Shown here piece after piece: positions 1 through 10,059 of a stretch of 64,000 nucleotides of DNA (the stretch's first letter is position 1; the number at the start of each line of letters is the position of its first letter). The DNA comes from Arachis hypogaea (Eukaryota; Streptophyta; Magnoliopsida; Fabales; Fabaceae): NCBI RefSeq assembly GCF_003086295.3, contig NC_092053.1, positions 91,236,745 to 91,300,744 on the forward strand, written 5' to 3'. A program made the translations under genes and the position numbers. The notes beneath the pieces are model-generated. The model searched no databases and was not told the origin of the DNA. It worked only from the letters and a program-made list of their open reading frames with translations.

Positions 1-624
1 GCCAACATAGAAGAGGACACTGAGGTTACTATGGCACGATTTATGGGTGGTTTGAATAGAGAAATTGCTGATGTGGTGGAGTTACATCATTATGTGGAGA
101 TGGAGGATTTGGTCAGTATGGCAATGAAGGTGGAGAGGCAATAACAAAGAAGAGCACCAAGAGGATTATCGCATGCTAATCCAAAGTGGGAGTCTCGTAG
201 TGCTAACACAACAAAGACTAAGGGTGTTGAATCCAATGCATTGCTTGATGCTACGAAGAAGAAAGGTAATTCCAACTCTTCTTCTGCTACTTCTAGACAT
301 CGAGATATTAAATGCTTCAAGTGTCATGGTATGGGTCATTATGCTAGTGATTGCCCAAATAGGAGATTGATGGTTATTAGAGGAGATAATATTGTGTTTG
401 ATTCTGATCATGGTGATGACTCTGATCATAATAGTATGCCATCTTTGGAGGATTGTTCTGATGGTGATGTTGAGTATGCAGTCCATGGTGAATCTCTTGT
501 TGTTAGACGTGCTTTGAATTTGCAGGTGAAAGAAGATAGTCTAGAGCAAAGCCACAATCTTTTTCACACTAGATGCTTGGTGGGTGGAAAAGTGTGTAGT
601 CTAATTATTGATGGCGGGAGTTAG
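1..624 (+). pseudogene. gag C-terminal part and protease start (CRM-like element)
   Basis: Frame 1 is open from the window edge and reads as the end of a Retrotrans_gag domain ([14 protein letters not shown] motif), then a CX2CX4HX4C zinc knuckle near 313-354 (CFKCHGMGHYASDC), which binds element RNA in the particle. The frame leads into the retroviral-type protease core (LIIDGGS). A TAA at 142-144 breaks gag and a TAG at 622-624 sits directly after the catalytic Asp-Gly-Gly-Ser. Both stops are in the same frame as the downstream pol, so gag and pol were a single polyprotein. The protein is not functional as it stands. Confidence 0.8.
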
Positions 625-630
625 ACTAAT

Positions 631-3069
631 GTGGCTAGTACACTTATGGTGGAGAAATTGGGTTTGACATGTGTTCAACATCCTAAACCATATACGTTGC
701 AGTGGTTGAATGACAGTGGAGAGATCAAGGTTGACAAACAGGTGACAATTGCATTCTCTGTTGGCAAGTATGTTGATGAGGCATTGTGTGATGTGGTGCC
801 AATGCAAGCTTGTCATTTATTATTGGGGCGACCTTGGCAGTTCGACCGTCGAGCACTTCATGATGGTTACACGAATCGATTTTCCTTTGATTTTAATGGT
901 CGCAAGATCACTCTTGCTCCTTTATCACCTAAGGAGGTTTACCTTGACCAGTTGAAGCTTCAACAGGATACCAAGAGAAACATGGGATGTGAGATCACAG
1001 AAAAATCTGAGAGAAAAGAGGCTATGAGAGAAAAGAATATAGCAAAAGGCCCAAAGGTGAGTGAAAAGAAAGAAAAGAGTCCATGTCATGAGAGTAGTAC
1101 AAATACAAAAAAAATTGAGAAGGTTGAGAGCAAATTGTGTTTCTTCGCAAAAGAGAAAGATTCAAAGAGTGCTTTAATAGGCAAGAAAGCTTTGTTTATG
1201 GTTCGGTTTAGGGATACTTTATTCTCTGACACTGACCTTAACCTAGATTTGCCAAATAGCTTTGTCTCTTTGTTGCAGGAATTTGCCGATGTCTTTCCTA
1301 CTGACGTACCATGTGGTTTGCCTCCATTACGTGGGATTGAGCACCAAATTAATTTTATTCCTGGTGCTAGCATTCCTAATAGACCAGCCTATAGGAGTAA
1401 TTCTGAAGAGACAAAGGAGCTTCAAAGGCAAGTGGATGAGTTATTAGCCAAAGGTCATATATGGGAGAGTATGAGTCCATGTGCTGTACCAGTTTTGTTG
1501 GTTCCAAAGAAGGATGGTACTTGGCGAATGTGTGTGGATTGTCATGCAGTCAATAAAATTATGATAAAGTATCGTTATCCTATCCCTAGGTTAGATGACA
1601 TGCTTGATGAGTTATATGGTGCATGCATATTCACTAAAATTGATTTGAAAAGTGGGTATCATCAAATTAGAATGAAATCAGGGGATGAATGGAAGACTAC
1701 ATTTAAAACAAAACATGGGTTATATGAGTGGTTAGTAATGCCTTTTAGGTTAACTAATGCCCCTAGTACTTTTATGCGTCTAATGAACCATGTTTTGCGA
1801 GACTTTTTGGGTAAATTTGTTGTTGTTTATTTTGATGATATTCTCATTTATAGCACTTGTTTGGATGACCACTTGTCACATGTTTCAGCTGTTTTGGAAG
1901 TGCTTCGAAAAGAAAAATTATATGCTAATCTTAAAAAGTGCACTTTTTGTATTGATCGAGTTATATTTCTTGGTTTTGTTGTGAGCGCGAGTGGAATTGA
2001 AGTTGATGAGAAAAAGGTAAAGGCTATTCGTGAATGGCCAACGCCTAAGAATGCTTCTGAGGTACGAAGTTTTCATAGGTTAGCTGGGTTTTATAGAAGA
2101 TTTGTAAAAAATTTTTCTACCATTGCTGTGCCTCTCACAGAGGTTATAAAAAAGGATGTTGGATTTAAATGGGAAAGAGAACAAGACATTGCATTTCATG
2201 CCCTAAAAGACTGTTTGTGTTCTGCTCCTATTCTTGTTTTACCTAACTTTGATAAAACCTTTGAGATTGAATGTGATGCTTCTGGGATCGGTATAGGTGC
2301 TGTTTTAATGCAGGAAAAACGAGCCATTGCCTTCTTCAGTGAAAAGTTGAATTTAGCTCAGCGTAAATATTCAACATATGACAAAGAATTATATGCTTTG
2401 GTTCGGGCTTTAGAGGTTTGGCAACACTACCTCTTACCTAAGGAGTTTATGATTCACACGGATCATGAATCTTTGAAGCACTTAAAAGGACAAGGTAAGC
2501 TTGATAAAAGACATGCTAAATGGGTGGAATTTATTGAAACATTTCCTTATGTGATTGCCTTTAAACAAGGTAAAGATAATGTCGTTGCTGATGCTTTATC
2601 TTGGAGGTATGCTTTGATTACTACACTTACCTCTAAGTTATTGGGATTTGAGTTTTTAAAGGAGTTGTATGTCACTGATTCTGACTTTTCTGCTATTTAT
2701 GCCTCTTGTGAACATAGTGCATTTAACAAATTTTATAGACATGAAGGTTTTCTGTTTCGTGGTAATAGAATTTGTGTGCCTGCTTGTTCTGTGAGGGACT
2801 TACTTGTTCTTGAATCACATAATGGGGGTTTGATGGGTCATTTTGGTGTGCAAAAGACATTGGATGTGTTATCTGAACATTTTTACTGGCCACGCATGCG
2901 TAGAGATGTTGAAAAATTTTGTGCTAAGTGTGTTGCATGTAAACAGGCTAAATCTAAGTCTTTACCACATGGTTTGTATGCCCCTTTACCTGTTCCTATG
3001 CATCCGTGGGTTGATATTTCTATGGATTTTGTTCTTGGTTTGCCTCGAACAAAAAAAAGGTCGAGATAG
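631..3069 (+). pseudogene. pol polyprotein: protease, RT, RNase H, integrase N-terminus
   Basis: An 812-codon open stretch continues the gag frame after the TAG at 622-624; its first ATG is not a true start. The remaining protease half includes the LLLGRPWQ flap-type motif. RT follows, with [11 protein letters not shown] and the catalytic YFDD at about 1828-1839. RNase H has [11 protein letters not shown] near 2265 and the TDHESLKHL motif near 2458. The integrase HHCC zinc-binding segment is at about 2816-2945, followed by the start of the DDE core ([12 protein letters not shown]). The frame ends after an eight-A run at 3051-3058, where the usual reading moves to frame 2. This fits one added or lost A. 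Confidence 0.85.
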
Positions 3070-3852
3070 CATTTTTGTTGTGGTAGACAGATTTAGTAAA
3101 ATGACTCATTTTATTGCATGCCATAAAACTGATGATGCAACAAATATTGCTGATCTGTTCTTTAGAGAGGTTGTGTGTTTGCATGGTGTTCCCCAAACTA
3201 TTGTTTATGATCGTGACGTAAAATTTTTGAGTCATTTTTAGAAAGTTTTATGGGGTAAATTAGGCACAAAATTATTATACTCCACTACTTGTCATCCTCA
3301 AACTGATGGTCAAACTGAAGTAGTAAATAGAACATTAGGGACCTTATTACGTGCTGTTGTTGGTAAGAATTTGAAAACTTGGGAAGATTGTTTACCTTTT
3401 ATTGAGTTTGCTTATAATAGAACTATTCATTCTTCTACTGGATTTTCTCCTTTTGAACTTGTTTATGGTTTTAATCCTTTAACTATTTTAGACTTATTAC
3501 CTTTGCCTTTGAGTGATATTGTTACCTTGGATGTAGAAGGTAAAGCTGAAAAGGTTAAAGCAATGCACTTGAAAGCACGTGAATCGCTTGAACAGAAAAA
3601 TAAGTTGATAGCCCAACGGGTGAATAAAGGTCGAAGACAACTTATCTTTGAACCTGGTGACTGGGTATGGGTTCATTTGAGAAAGGAGAGATTTCCTACT
3701 CAAAGAAAATCCAAGTTAGACCCTAGGGGTGATGGTCCATTTCAAGTGCTCGAAAGGGTCAATAACAATGCTTACAAGATTGACCTTCCGGGTGAGTATA
3801 ATGTATCGGCTACTTTTAATGTCTCTGACCTATCTCCTTTTGCTTGTGATGC

Positions 3853-3870
3853 AGATTCGAGGACGAATCT
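3853..3870 (+). other. Hairpin with AGGA loop just before the polypurine tract
   Basis: Arms AGATTCG and CGAATCT pair perfectly (7 bp) around an AGGA loop. Five nucleotides (TTTTC) separate the hairpin from the polypurine tract. Here the hairpin lies inside the integrase reading frame; equivalent hairpins in the other elements are noncoding. Confidence 0.75.
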
Positions 3871-3875
3871 TTTTC

Positions 3876-3888
3876 AGGAGGGAGGGAA
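3876..3888 (+). other. Polypurine tract, plus-strand DNA primer site
   Basis: AGGAGGGAGGGAA abuts the TG of the 3' LTR at 3889 and is preceded by a T-rich stretch. In LTR retrotransposons this RNA segment resists RNase H and primes plus-strand synthesis. Confidence 0.85.
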
Positions 3889-4449
3889 TGATACGAGCCC
3901 TATGGGACAAACTGAGAACTATCATATGCCAATTGGTCCAATTACAAGAGCAACAACTAAGAGAATAAAAGAAGGTTTTACAAATATGGCTAAATCATGT
4001 GTTCAGGAGATGCATCAAGAATTGGGCAAGACAATGATTAACGATTATCAAAAGTCACACGTCTTACTATTTTACAAGATGCATTGAAGACTCTCATTAG
4101 TCAAGATGAATTAAACGAGACATCACTTTCTTAGAATTTATTCTATATTTATTTTATTTTTGTTATTTGTTTGTTTTATGCCCAATTATGATTTGGCCCA
4201 TATTTTATTCTAGTGAACTTATGAGTTAGGGATTTAATTTTAAGAGGTATAAAAACCCTCTAAAATCTAGTAGCCATTTTTTTTCCTTAATTTTAATGAA
4301 TGAAATTTTCTTTGAGTTTCTTTGAGAAACTTGGGTGTGAACAGGTGAGGTAGAGTGATTTCCTTAACTGTTGCATCAGGAAATCAAATTGAGGTAGAGG
4401 AGTCCCTTTCTTTGATCTTCCATCTTATCCTGGGTTACGTTCCGTATCA
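3889..4449 (+). repeat. 3' LTR of the CRM-like element
   Basis: Begins TGATACG and ends CGTATCA, a perfect 7-bp inverted terminal repeat, directly after the polypurine tract. It contains the last ~200 bp of the integrase frame and a TATA-like box at 4248-4255. The partner LTR is outside the window. Confidence 0.85.
4248..4255 (+). promoter_or_regulatory. TATA-like box in the CRM-like LTR
   Basis: TATAAAAA about 360 bp into the 561-bp LTR, a plausible U3 promoter position. No transcription start can be seen from sequence alone. Confidence 0.5.
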
Positions 4450-4477
4450 TTATAGGTTGTACTCTTTTACATAGCAA

Positions 4478-4750
4478 GCTTACACCGACCAACATGCTCC
4501 TAACAACAATGCAGGTTATGGCTACCAGGCACCCCAAGATCCTGCCTATGCTAGTGGCACTGCAACCACATATATATAGTGTAGCACCAAGTGGTCATCC
4601 AGGATTATGTTCAACCTGCACCAACTCAGATTGGCTATGAGCAGTCTATTCCCCAGTCTGTTGGTTATGTAGTTGTACAGGCGAGTACTCCAGCTACATA
4701 TGGCAAGACAGTGTCCCCTTAGCCTACTTACCAGTTAATGCAGAATTAGA
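4478..4750 (+). pseudogene. Fragment of a Gln/Tyr/Pro-rich protein, possibly a KH-domain RNA-binding protein tail
   Basis: Two short stretches read as a low-complexity Q/Y/P/A-rich protein: 4478-4579 (NNNAGYGYQAPQDPAYASG) and, after a frameshift, 4600-4722 (PAPTQIGYEQSIPQSVGY, then YGKTVSP). The pattern resembles the C-terminal tail of plant KH-domain/FUBP-like proteins, from memory only. Stops and the frame change show it is dead. It is wedged between an LTR end and another LTR, so it could be a captured or processed gene fragment. No intron or poly(A) tail is seen to decide. Confidence 0.4.
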
Positions 4751-6200
4751 ATACCACAACTAAACCGGCAAGTGCACTGGGTCGTACCAAGTAATACCTC
4801 AGGTGAGTAAGGATCGATCCCACGAGGATTGATGGATCAAGCAACAATGGTTGATTAATTTACTTAGTTAGACAAGCAGAAAAGAGTGTTTGGGTCTCAA
4901 TTGCTTTAAACAGTAAATTCAGAAAATTAGAAAAGAAGCAGTAAATGGGTTGTGAAATATATGAGTAAAACAGTTAAGGTTTCAGAGATGTTTATTTTCT
5001 GGATTAACTTTTCTTACCAACTACTTTAATCATGAAAGATTCAATTCATGAAAAATTATATGTGACTAAACTCTAATTCCTTAAACCTTTTTAGTCTCCT
5101 CTAACCTTCATCAACCGCCAATTCCTTGGTCACTTGACTCTGATTAGAGGGTTAAGTTCAAAACTAATTTATGTGCCACAGAAATCCTAATTATCTAAAT
5201 ATAAGATGATTATATGTCACATATCCTGTTAAGTACAGATAATTAGTGATTTAGGAGAATTTGTTTTCAAGCTGTTGTTAAGGTAAATTGCTTTTTCAAG
5301 GTTTACAAAAACTCAATTAGAATAAGGATCATACTTCCGTTCCACCCAGATTCATAAGACGAAGAACGAAAATAATTTCTTGGAATTGAAATTAATACAT
5401 GAATTAAAATAGAAAAGTAATAGTATCAATCCATACAATAAACAGAGCTCCTAACCTTAACAGTGGAGGTTTAGTTGCTCATGGTTTAGAGAGAAAACAA
5501 GGATTCTGAAAAACTGTAAAAGTGCAGAATGAGGTAAGAGAGAAGAGAAGAGTCCTCGAAGGGCTAAATCTTTTTCCTTTTATATCTAATCCTAATTAAT
5601 GTAAAATATACTTTCTAAAACTAAATAATATATTTTCCTATTGTAAAATAAAATAAAATTTAATCAAAATAAATAAAATTGATTTTGTGCTGCTCCTTGG
5701 ACGAATAGGAACCACCTTAGGATTAGTTGTGGCGCTAAACTTGGGATGGGCCAAGTTTGGCGCCACCATACCCGTATAAAATCTAACAATTACAGTGATC
5801 ATGAAGTCAAATTTAGGAAATTCCAAGTTTGACTTCACTTCAACGCCATAAAATTCCTGGGGTGAGTGATCATGAAGCCAAACTTGGAATATTCCAAATT
5901 TGACTTGATGCAGTGATTCTTGAGTCGCGTGAGTGTGGCGCCAAATTTGGAATTTTCCAAGTTTGGCTTCACTGAGACCAAATGCAATGGGAGATTATAG
6001 CGCTCTTGGCGCCACTTCTTTGGATTTGTCGTGGCTCTGTTTTTTCACGTAAATTCTGTCAAATTTATTCAAAATGCTATTTGAAATAAACTAAATTATA
6101 CACAATTCAAAGTAGCATTTATAATGACTAAAAAATATTTAAATATTGATTAAACTTATAAATTTAAATACAAATTCACTTAAAAAAAAAGGAAAAATGC
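4740..6200 (-). repeat. Probable solo LTR or LTR-derived element, ends approximate
   Basis: The segment from about 4765 (accggcaagtgcactgggtc, then a 'gatcgatcccacgaggattgatgga' style stretch) matches the left end of the LTRs at 47732 and 56420 with moderate divergence, so it is an LTR of a related family in minus orientation. A minus-strand TATA-like box lies at about 5578-5585 and strong inverted repeats at 5729-5970. No internal region, primer site or polypurine tract is attached. I could not identify a clean target duplication, so both ends are estimates. Confidence 0.55.
5729..5970. repeat. Array of inverted repeats upstream of the LTR TATA box
   Basis: At least four dyads with related arms: 5729-5766 (GTGGCGC...GCGCCAC, 16-nt arms with one G-U, loop GATGGG), 5803-5836 (GAAGTCAAA.../...TTTGACTTC), about 5874-5906, and about 5936-5970. 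They lie upstream of the minus-strand TATA-like box at 5578-5585. Confidence 0.7.
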
Positions 6201-6307
6201 TCCACGCATCACCGTTATGACTCCGCCCAAATGTATGATGCACTGCGATAATTGTTTTTGTAGTGACCGCATTATTATAGTATTAGATGCTATAGTTGAT
6301 GTCTTAG

Positions 6308-6489
6308 AACCAACTTGGGTTGGTCGAGTGGTCAGCTCATTTGTTCGCTTAAACAAATGTTGGGGGTTTGAATCCCGCCTTGTACATGCAGCAACCCATT
6401 GGCCAGCGACAAACTCTTAAATAGAGCTCCGATCTGCGACGGATTAATCCTTTGTCTGTTGGACTGGAGGATACCATGGAAAAAAAAAA
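6308..6489 (+). mobile_element. tRNA-derived SINE with 14-bp target duplication
   Basis: A ~180-bp element with a tRNA-like head: an A-box-like segment (tggtcgagtgg, about 6321) and a B-box GGTTTGAATCC at 6365-6375, one mismatch from GGTTCGANTCC. It ends in an A-run at 6480-6489. Flanking copies agttgatgtcttag (6294-6307) and agttgacgtcttag (6489-6502) differ at one position and form the target duplication. The body resembles a common legume SINE. The internal Pol III boxes would drive transcription in an active copy; mobility depends on LINE enzymes. Confidence 0.85.
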
Positions 6490-6502
6490 GTTGACGTCTT
6501 AG

Positions 6503-7560
6503 TGTAACTTTTTATTTGCTGTAATCTGTACCGCATCATATTATGGACATCACAAGATCTAATTTTTCATCGGTGCACTGAATGCTTTTGTTTATCATCA
6601 ATGTGTTCCTAATTAATATGCTCTAAACTGTCAATCTGAGATTTGGTTATAAGAATTTGAAAAAATATAGCTAGTATGAGTAAAACATAATCTACTGGTA
6701 GACGAAACTGATCAATAGTTTTTAAAACTGGGCAGCTAGATTAGCAATATAAGCCAATAATAATTACAAATGTTGAAAAATTATATTTATTTTAATAATT
6801 TTTATTTATATAATTGTTTTTTAAAATAATTGATTATACGAGATAATTAATTTGTTTGGATATTTTAACTGAAGTAATTTTAAGATAATTTATTGTATTT
6901 GAAATATATGAAAAAATGGATTATTTTAAGTGATATAATCACAAAAAATGAGTATGAAATTATTATTTGAATTATTTAATATTATTATTTTATATGTATC
7001 TTAGAAGTTAGTTTTCTTTTTTATACTATTTTGGACAATATTATAATTTTGTTGCAATTAAATAAAATTCACTTGCCTTTGAAAAAAAAAATTATGAATC
7101 AGTCATCAAGTATAAATATATATTTGATATCTTATAAAAAAATTATACTATTGTAAATTATTTTGTTGAATGGTTTTCATCCAGGAAAACAAAAATTCCT
7201 AGAAAAGAGTTCAAAGGGGCTATCTATATGGTCTCACTAGAATTTTGGATAATTGTAATTTAATAGGACTAGTTGTTTGAGTTTCGGACACCTAACCCAA
7301 CAAAGAAGTAACGTTTAAATGCGAAAGGACGTTATCTTTTTCAACCTTTGCTAGCGCCATCGCCACTCTAGGAGTCTAGGAGTATAAGTACCGAACCAAT
7401 GCTAAACCAAAATTTACCACAATCGAATTAAAAGAAAAACGTTTTTTTATAAAACTGACCGGTTCGGTCGGTTTTCGATTGACGCGATGAAACCGAACCG
7501 AACCAAACTGAACGGAGGGTTAGCCTACAGTGATGGGATTTTACTATTTTGGCCCTTAAC
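6503..7560. other. AT-rich intergenic stretch, no gene seen
   Basis: No coding frame or recognisable element. It is AT-rich to about 7300. Around 7455-7510 there is a low-complexity pair of complementary stretches built from CGGTT and AACCG units (cggttcggtcgg and accgaaccgaacc), which can pair; these may be the edge of an undetermined repeat. Confidence 0.6.
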
Positions 7561-7898
7561 CTAGAAACAAAACCCTGGCCCTAACCTTAAGCGAGTCACG
7601 CGGCACCTCCCTCCCTCATTTTTTTTTTGTTCTGAATTCCCATCCTTCCCTCGATGTATGCTCTGAGAGAGTGAGCACTGAGCAGTCCATCCTCCATTCG
7701 ACCATTCCTCCTCCTCCATCCTTCTCACGCAGGAGCAGTGGTGCCTTCGTCATCGCGAGTCCCAACCGCAGCGCTCTTCTCCGTCGCAGCCGTAGCAGAG
7801 AGCGCCAGCCGTCGTGATAAACCGAGCAGCCCTCTCCTCGCCGAGCAATAGCAGAAGTTCAAGACCTCTCCTGCAACTCAACAATGTCTTCTTCGGAG
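7561..7898 (+). promoter_or_regulatory. Promoter and leader exon of the L7 gene
   Basis: The GC-richer segment ahead of the L7 coding exons ends at a donor site (cttcggag|gtcagt, GT at 7899-7900). An acceptor at 8270-8271 joins it to coding exon 1. An AAACCCTGG sequence at 7570-7578 resembles the telo-box of plant ribosomal protein promoters. An ATG at 7884 would splice in frame and add six residues (MSSSEN) before the conserved start at 8275. The transcription start is not determined. Confidence 0.55.
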
Positions 7899-8274
7899 GT
7901 CAGTATATTCACCAATTTTTGGAGTAAATTTGTTGCTGTTACTGGCCCTAATTTGTTGTTGGTGGTCCTAATTTTTTATTTGATAATAATTCCTAATTTT
8001 TGGTTTTTTGTTGTTGTTTGAGAACAGATTTTTGGTTAGAGCACTGATATAGTGATAGTTGTATCTGAATCTTTGTTAATTTGATGTTGCTGCTCCTAAT
8101 CTGTTGTTGATGGTCCTAATTTTTAGTTTTCAGTAAAATTTGTTGTTATTGCTGGTCCTAATTTGTTGGGATTTCTCATCTACTATACCTTCTTCGCCGG
8201 TGACTCTCTCTTCTCTCTGTGTGTGTGTGTGCTCTAATTTCTAAGCTGCAAGGTTTGTATGCAAATAGCAGAAT

Positions 8275-10059
8275 ATGGCAGAAGAGGAATCAAAACCATT
8301 GAACTTCATACCAGAGGTTATACTCAAGAAGCGAAAAAGCAACGAAGCATGGGCTCTTAGGAAAAAGGCTCAATTAGAGCGCTCCAACTTCCAACCTAAC
8401 AAGAACAAGGACGCTACCATAAAAAAGCCCGAGGATTTTGTTATTCAATATCGCAACATGGTAACTCCTATCACTCTCTGTCTCTGCCAGAACATGATTC
8501 ATTCTATTTCTGAGTTGCGTGATTGTTGCTATAATCATGTGTAGGAGCTGGACCTTATTAGAATGAAGCGCAGAGTAAAGAGGAAACTTCCACAGCTGAA
8601 CTCAGACTCCAAGCCCTTAATTGTCATTCGGATTCACGGGTGTGTACCTCTCTCATTGTCTCTCCTTTTTGGTTATGTGAATACAAGGAAGTGTTTGTAT
8701 CCTCCCTTTTGTTATTTTAGGAAAAATGATATGCATCCGAAAACAAGAAAGAATTTGTACAGCTTGGGGTTGAGAAGAGTATTCAATGCTGTCTTTTTGA
8801 AGCCATCAGATGGAGTGTTAGCCAAGTTGCAGAGGGTGGAACCATTTGTTACCTATGGGTAAGACCAACATTTTTTTAATTTGTTCTATAACTAGTTAAA
8901 TATAAATATTTGTTATGGGGTGATTATGTTTCTAGCTGTCATTGGCAAGGGTAGCTTTATGGAGCTTCCATAAAATTTGAAGTTGAATTGGTTTTTAGCT
9001 GTGGAGTTGTATAGAATTAGGAGTGTGTTTTGTGTTGGTACCGAACTATTAAATTTGGAATTATCACTTCAAGTTAACTGCAGTTGGTTGTATTATATCT
9101 TCCATCCTGGGGCTGAAACATTTACTATTATATAATTGTATATTATGTAGTTTATTATGTCTTGATATGAATAGAATTTTTCGCTTCAATTGTAGGCATA
9201 GCAAGGTCAAATGAGTTACTTGATAACTTATATACGATATTTTGTGTTTCATATCTATTTGGTAGTTGCTTTTTTATGTTGAAGATATTTTGTACTGAAG
9301 ATTTTAACTATTATTATACTACATAAGTTTTAGTTAATTATAAGTTGTTTTAATTTAACTTCAGACTTGAGACCAAGTAACTAGCTACATTGCTTGTGAG
9401 TGAACCTAAGATGCTCATGGGAGTCAGGACTACATTAATGTAAATAAAACTAGAGAAAGTTTATTAGATGAATATGATTGAAATTTCCATATGGATGTTT
9501 ATGTATTGTTGATGTTAGATTGTTAGTTGGGCTTATCTGTGTTGAAGAATAAATCTTCAAATAATGGCTCAGTGTTTACTTATTACGTATAGTATCGTAA
9601 GTAATGGTTTAGCGGATGATGTTAAAATTATTCTTGATTTCTTGAAAATCTGTTTCTTTTGTAGATACCCAAATCTTAAGAGCATAAAGGAGCTAATCTA
9701 CAAGAAGGGGCACATGAAAATAGAGAAGCGGAAAGTTCCGTTGACAGATAATAACATTGTTGAGCAGGTAATATATGGTGTTCCTCGTTTAACTGTGATT
9801 TCCCCCTTCATTGTATTTGCGATTAATATTCTTTTATTTGTAGGAATTGGGGAAGTATGGTATTGTATGCATAGAAGACATGGTGCATCAGATATATAAT
9901 GTTGGTCCACACTTTAAGGAAGTTATCCAACTTATGTGGCCCTTCGATCTCAACAAACCAGTCGGAGGATTGACAGGATCAAAAACCCTTTTCAAGGATG
10001 GTGGAGACTCTGGGAATCGGGAGGATGTCATCAACGAATTAATCTCTAAAATGAATTAA
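8275..10059 (+). CDS. RPL7: 60S ribosomal protein L7 (uL30 family), L7-1-like
   Basis: Structural protein of the large cytosolic ribosomal subunit. Coding exons by splice sites and frame: 8275-8460, 8545-8639, 8721-8858, 9665-9767 and 9844-10059. All introns are GT-AG and phases join cleanly to give 245 residues, normal for plant L7. The lysine-rich N-terminal extension is followed by the L30/L7 fold with [29 protein letters not shown] and the conserved tail [18 protein letters not shown]. The start at 8275 (MAEEESK) matches what I recall of plant L7-1 proteins and has A at -3 and G at +4. An in-frame ATG in the leader exon (7884) is an alternative. No lesion is seen, so it is probably functional. 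It is the only intact host gene visible. Confidence 0.9.

Larger units (their letters stand above)
3062..4087 (+). pseudogene. Integrase core and C-terminus, frame-shifted
   Basis: Frame 2 continues the integrase: [10 protein letters not shown], the second catalytic Asp in the [10 protein letters not shown] segment and the catalytic Glu in TDGQTEVVNRTL. A TAG at 3239-3241 replaces the tryptophan usual after SHF. The C-terminal GPF-type DNA-binding fold (about 3735-3840) is followed by a short tail that crosses the polypurine tract and runs about 200 bp into the 3' LTR before stopping at 4087. Pol reading into the LTR is unusual in plant gypsy elements but is reported, as I recall, for the CRM group. 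The copy is inactive because of the frameshift and stop. Confidence 0.75.
1..4449 (+). mobile_element. Ty3/gypsy LTR retrotransposon, CRM-like, 5' part outside window
   Basis: Order seen is gag zinc knuckle, protease, RT, RNase H, integrase, then a polypurine tract and a 561-bp 3' LTR with 7-bp inverted ends (TGATACG...CGTATCA). The integrase C-terminus runs past the polypurine tract into the LTR and ends in a GPITRA-type segment, as I recall for centromeric CRM-group elements. No classical chromodomain is evident. The 5' LTR and primer site lie left of position 1, so the target duplication (TTATA after 4449) cannot be confirmed. At least two stop codons, one more in integrase, and a frameshift make this copy inactive. 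CRM assignment is from motif memory; another chromovirus clade is possible. Confidence 0.75.

Noticed and set aside
631..3069. Functional pol gene because of the long ORF
   Set aside because: Upstream in-frame stop in the protease active site, frameshift at 3051-3058 and a further stop in integrase.
6308..6420. tRNA gene or 67-codon ORF at the SINE
   Set aside because: Only the tRNA-like promoter boxes are present, no cloverleaf with anticodon arm and acceptor pairing that I can fold; A-tail and target duplication make it a SINE.
7455..7510. Hairpin/MITE from CGGTT and AACCG runs
   Set aside because: No terminal inverted repeats with target duplication could be delimited; may be simple low complexity.
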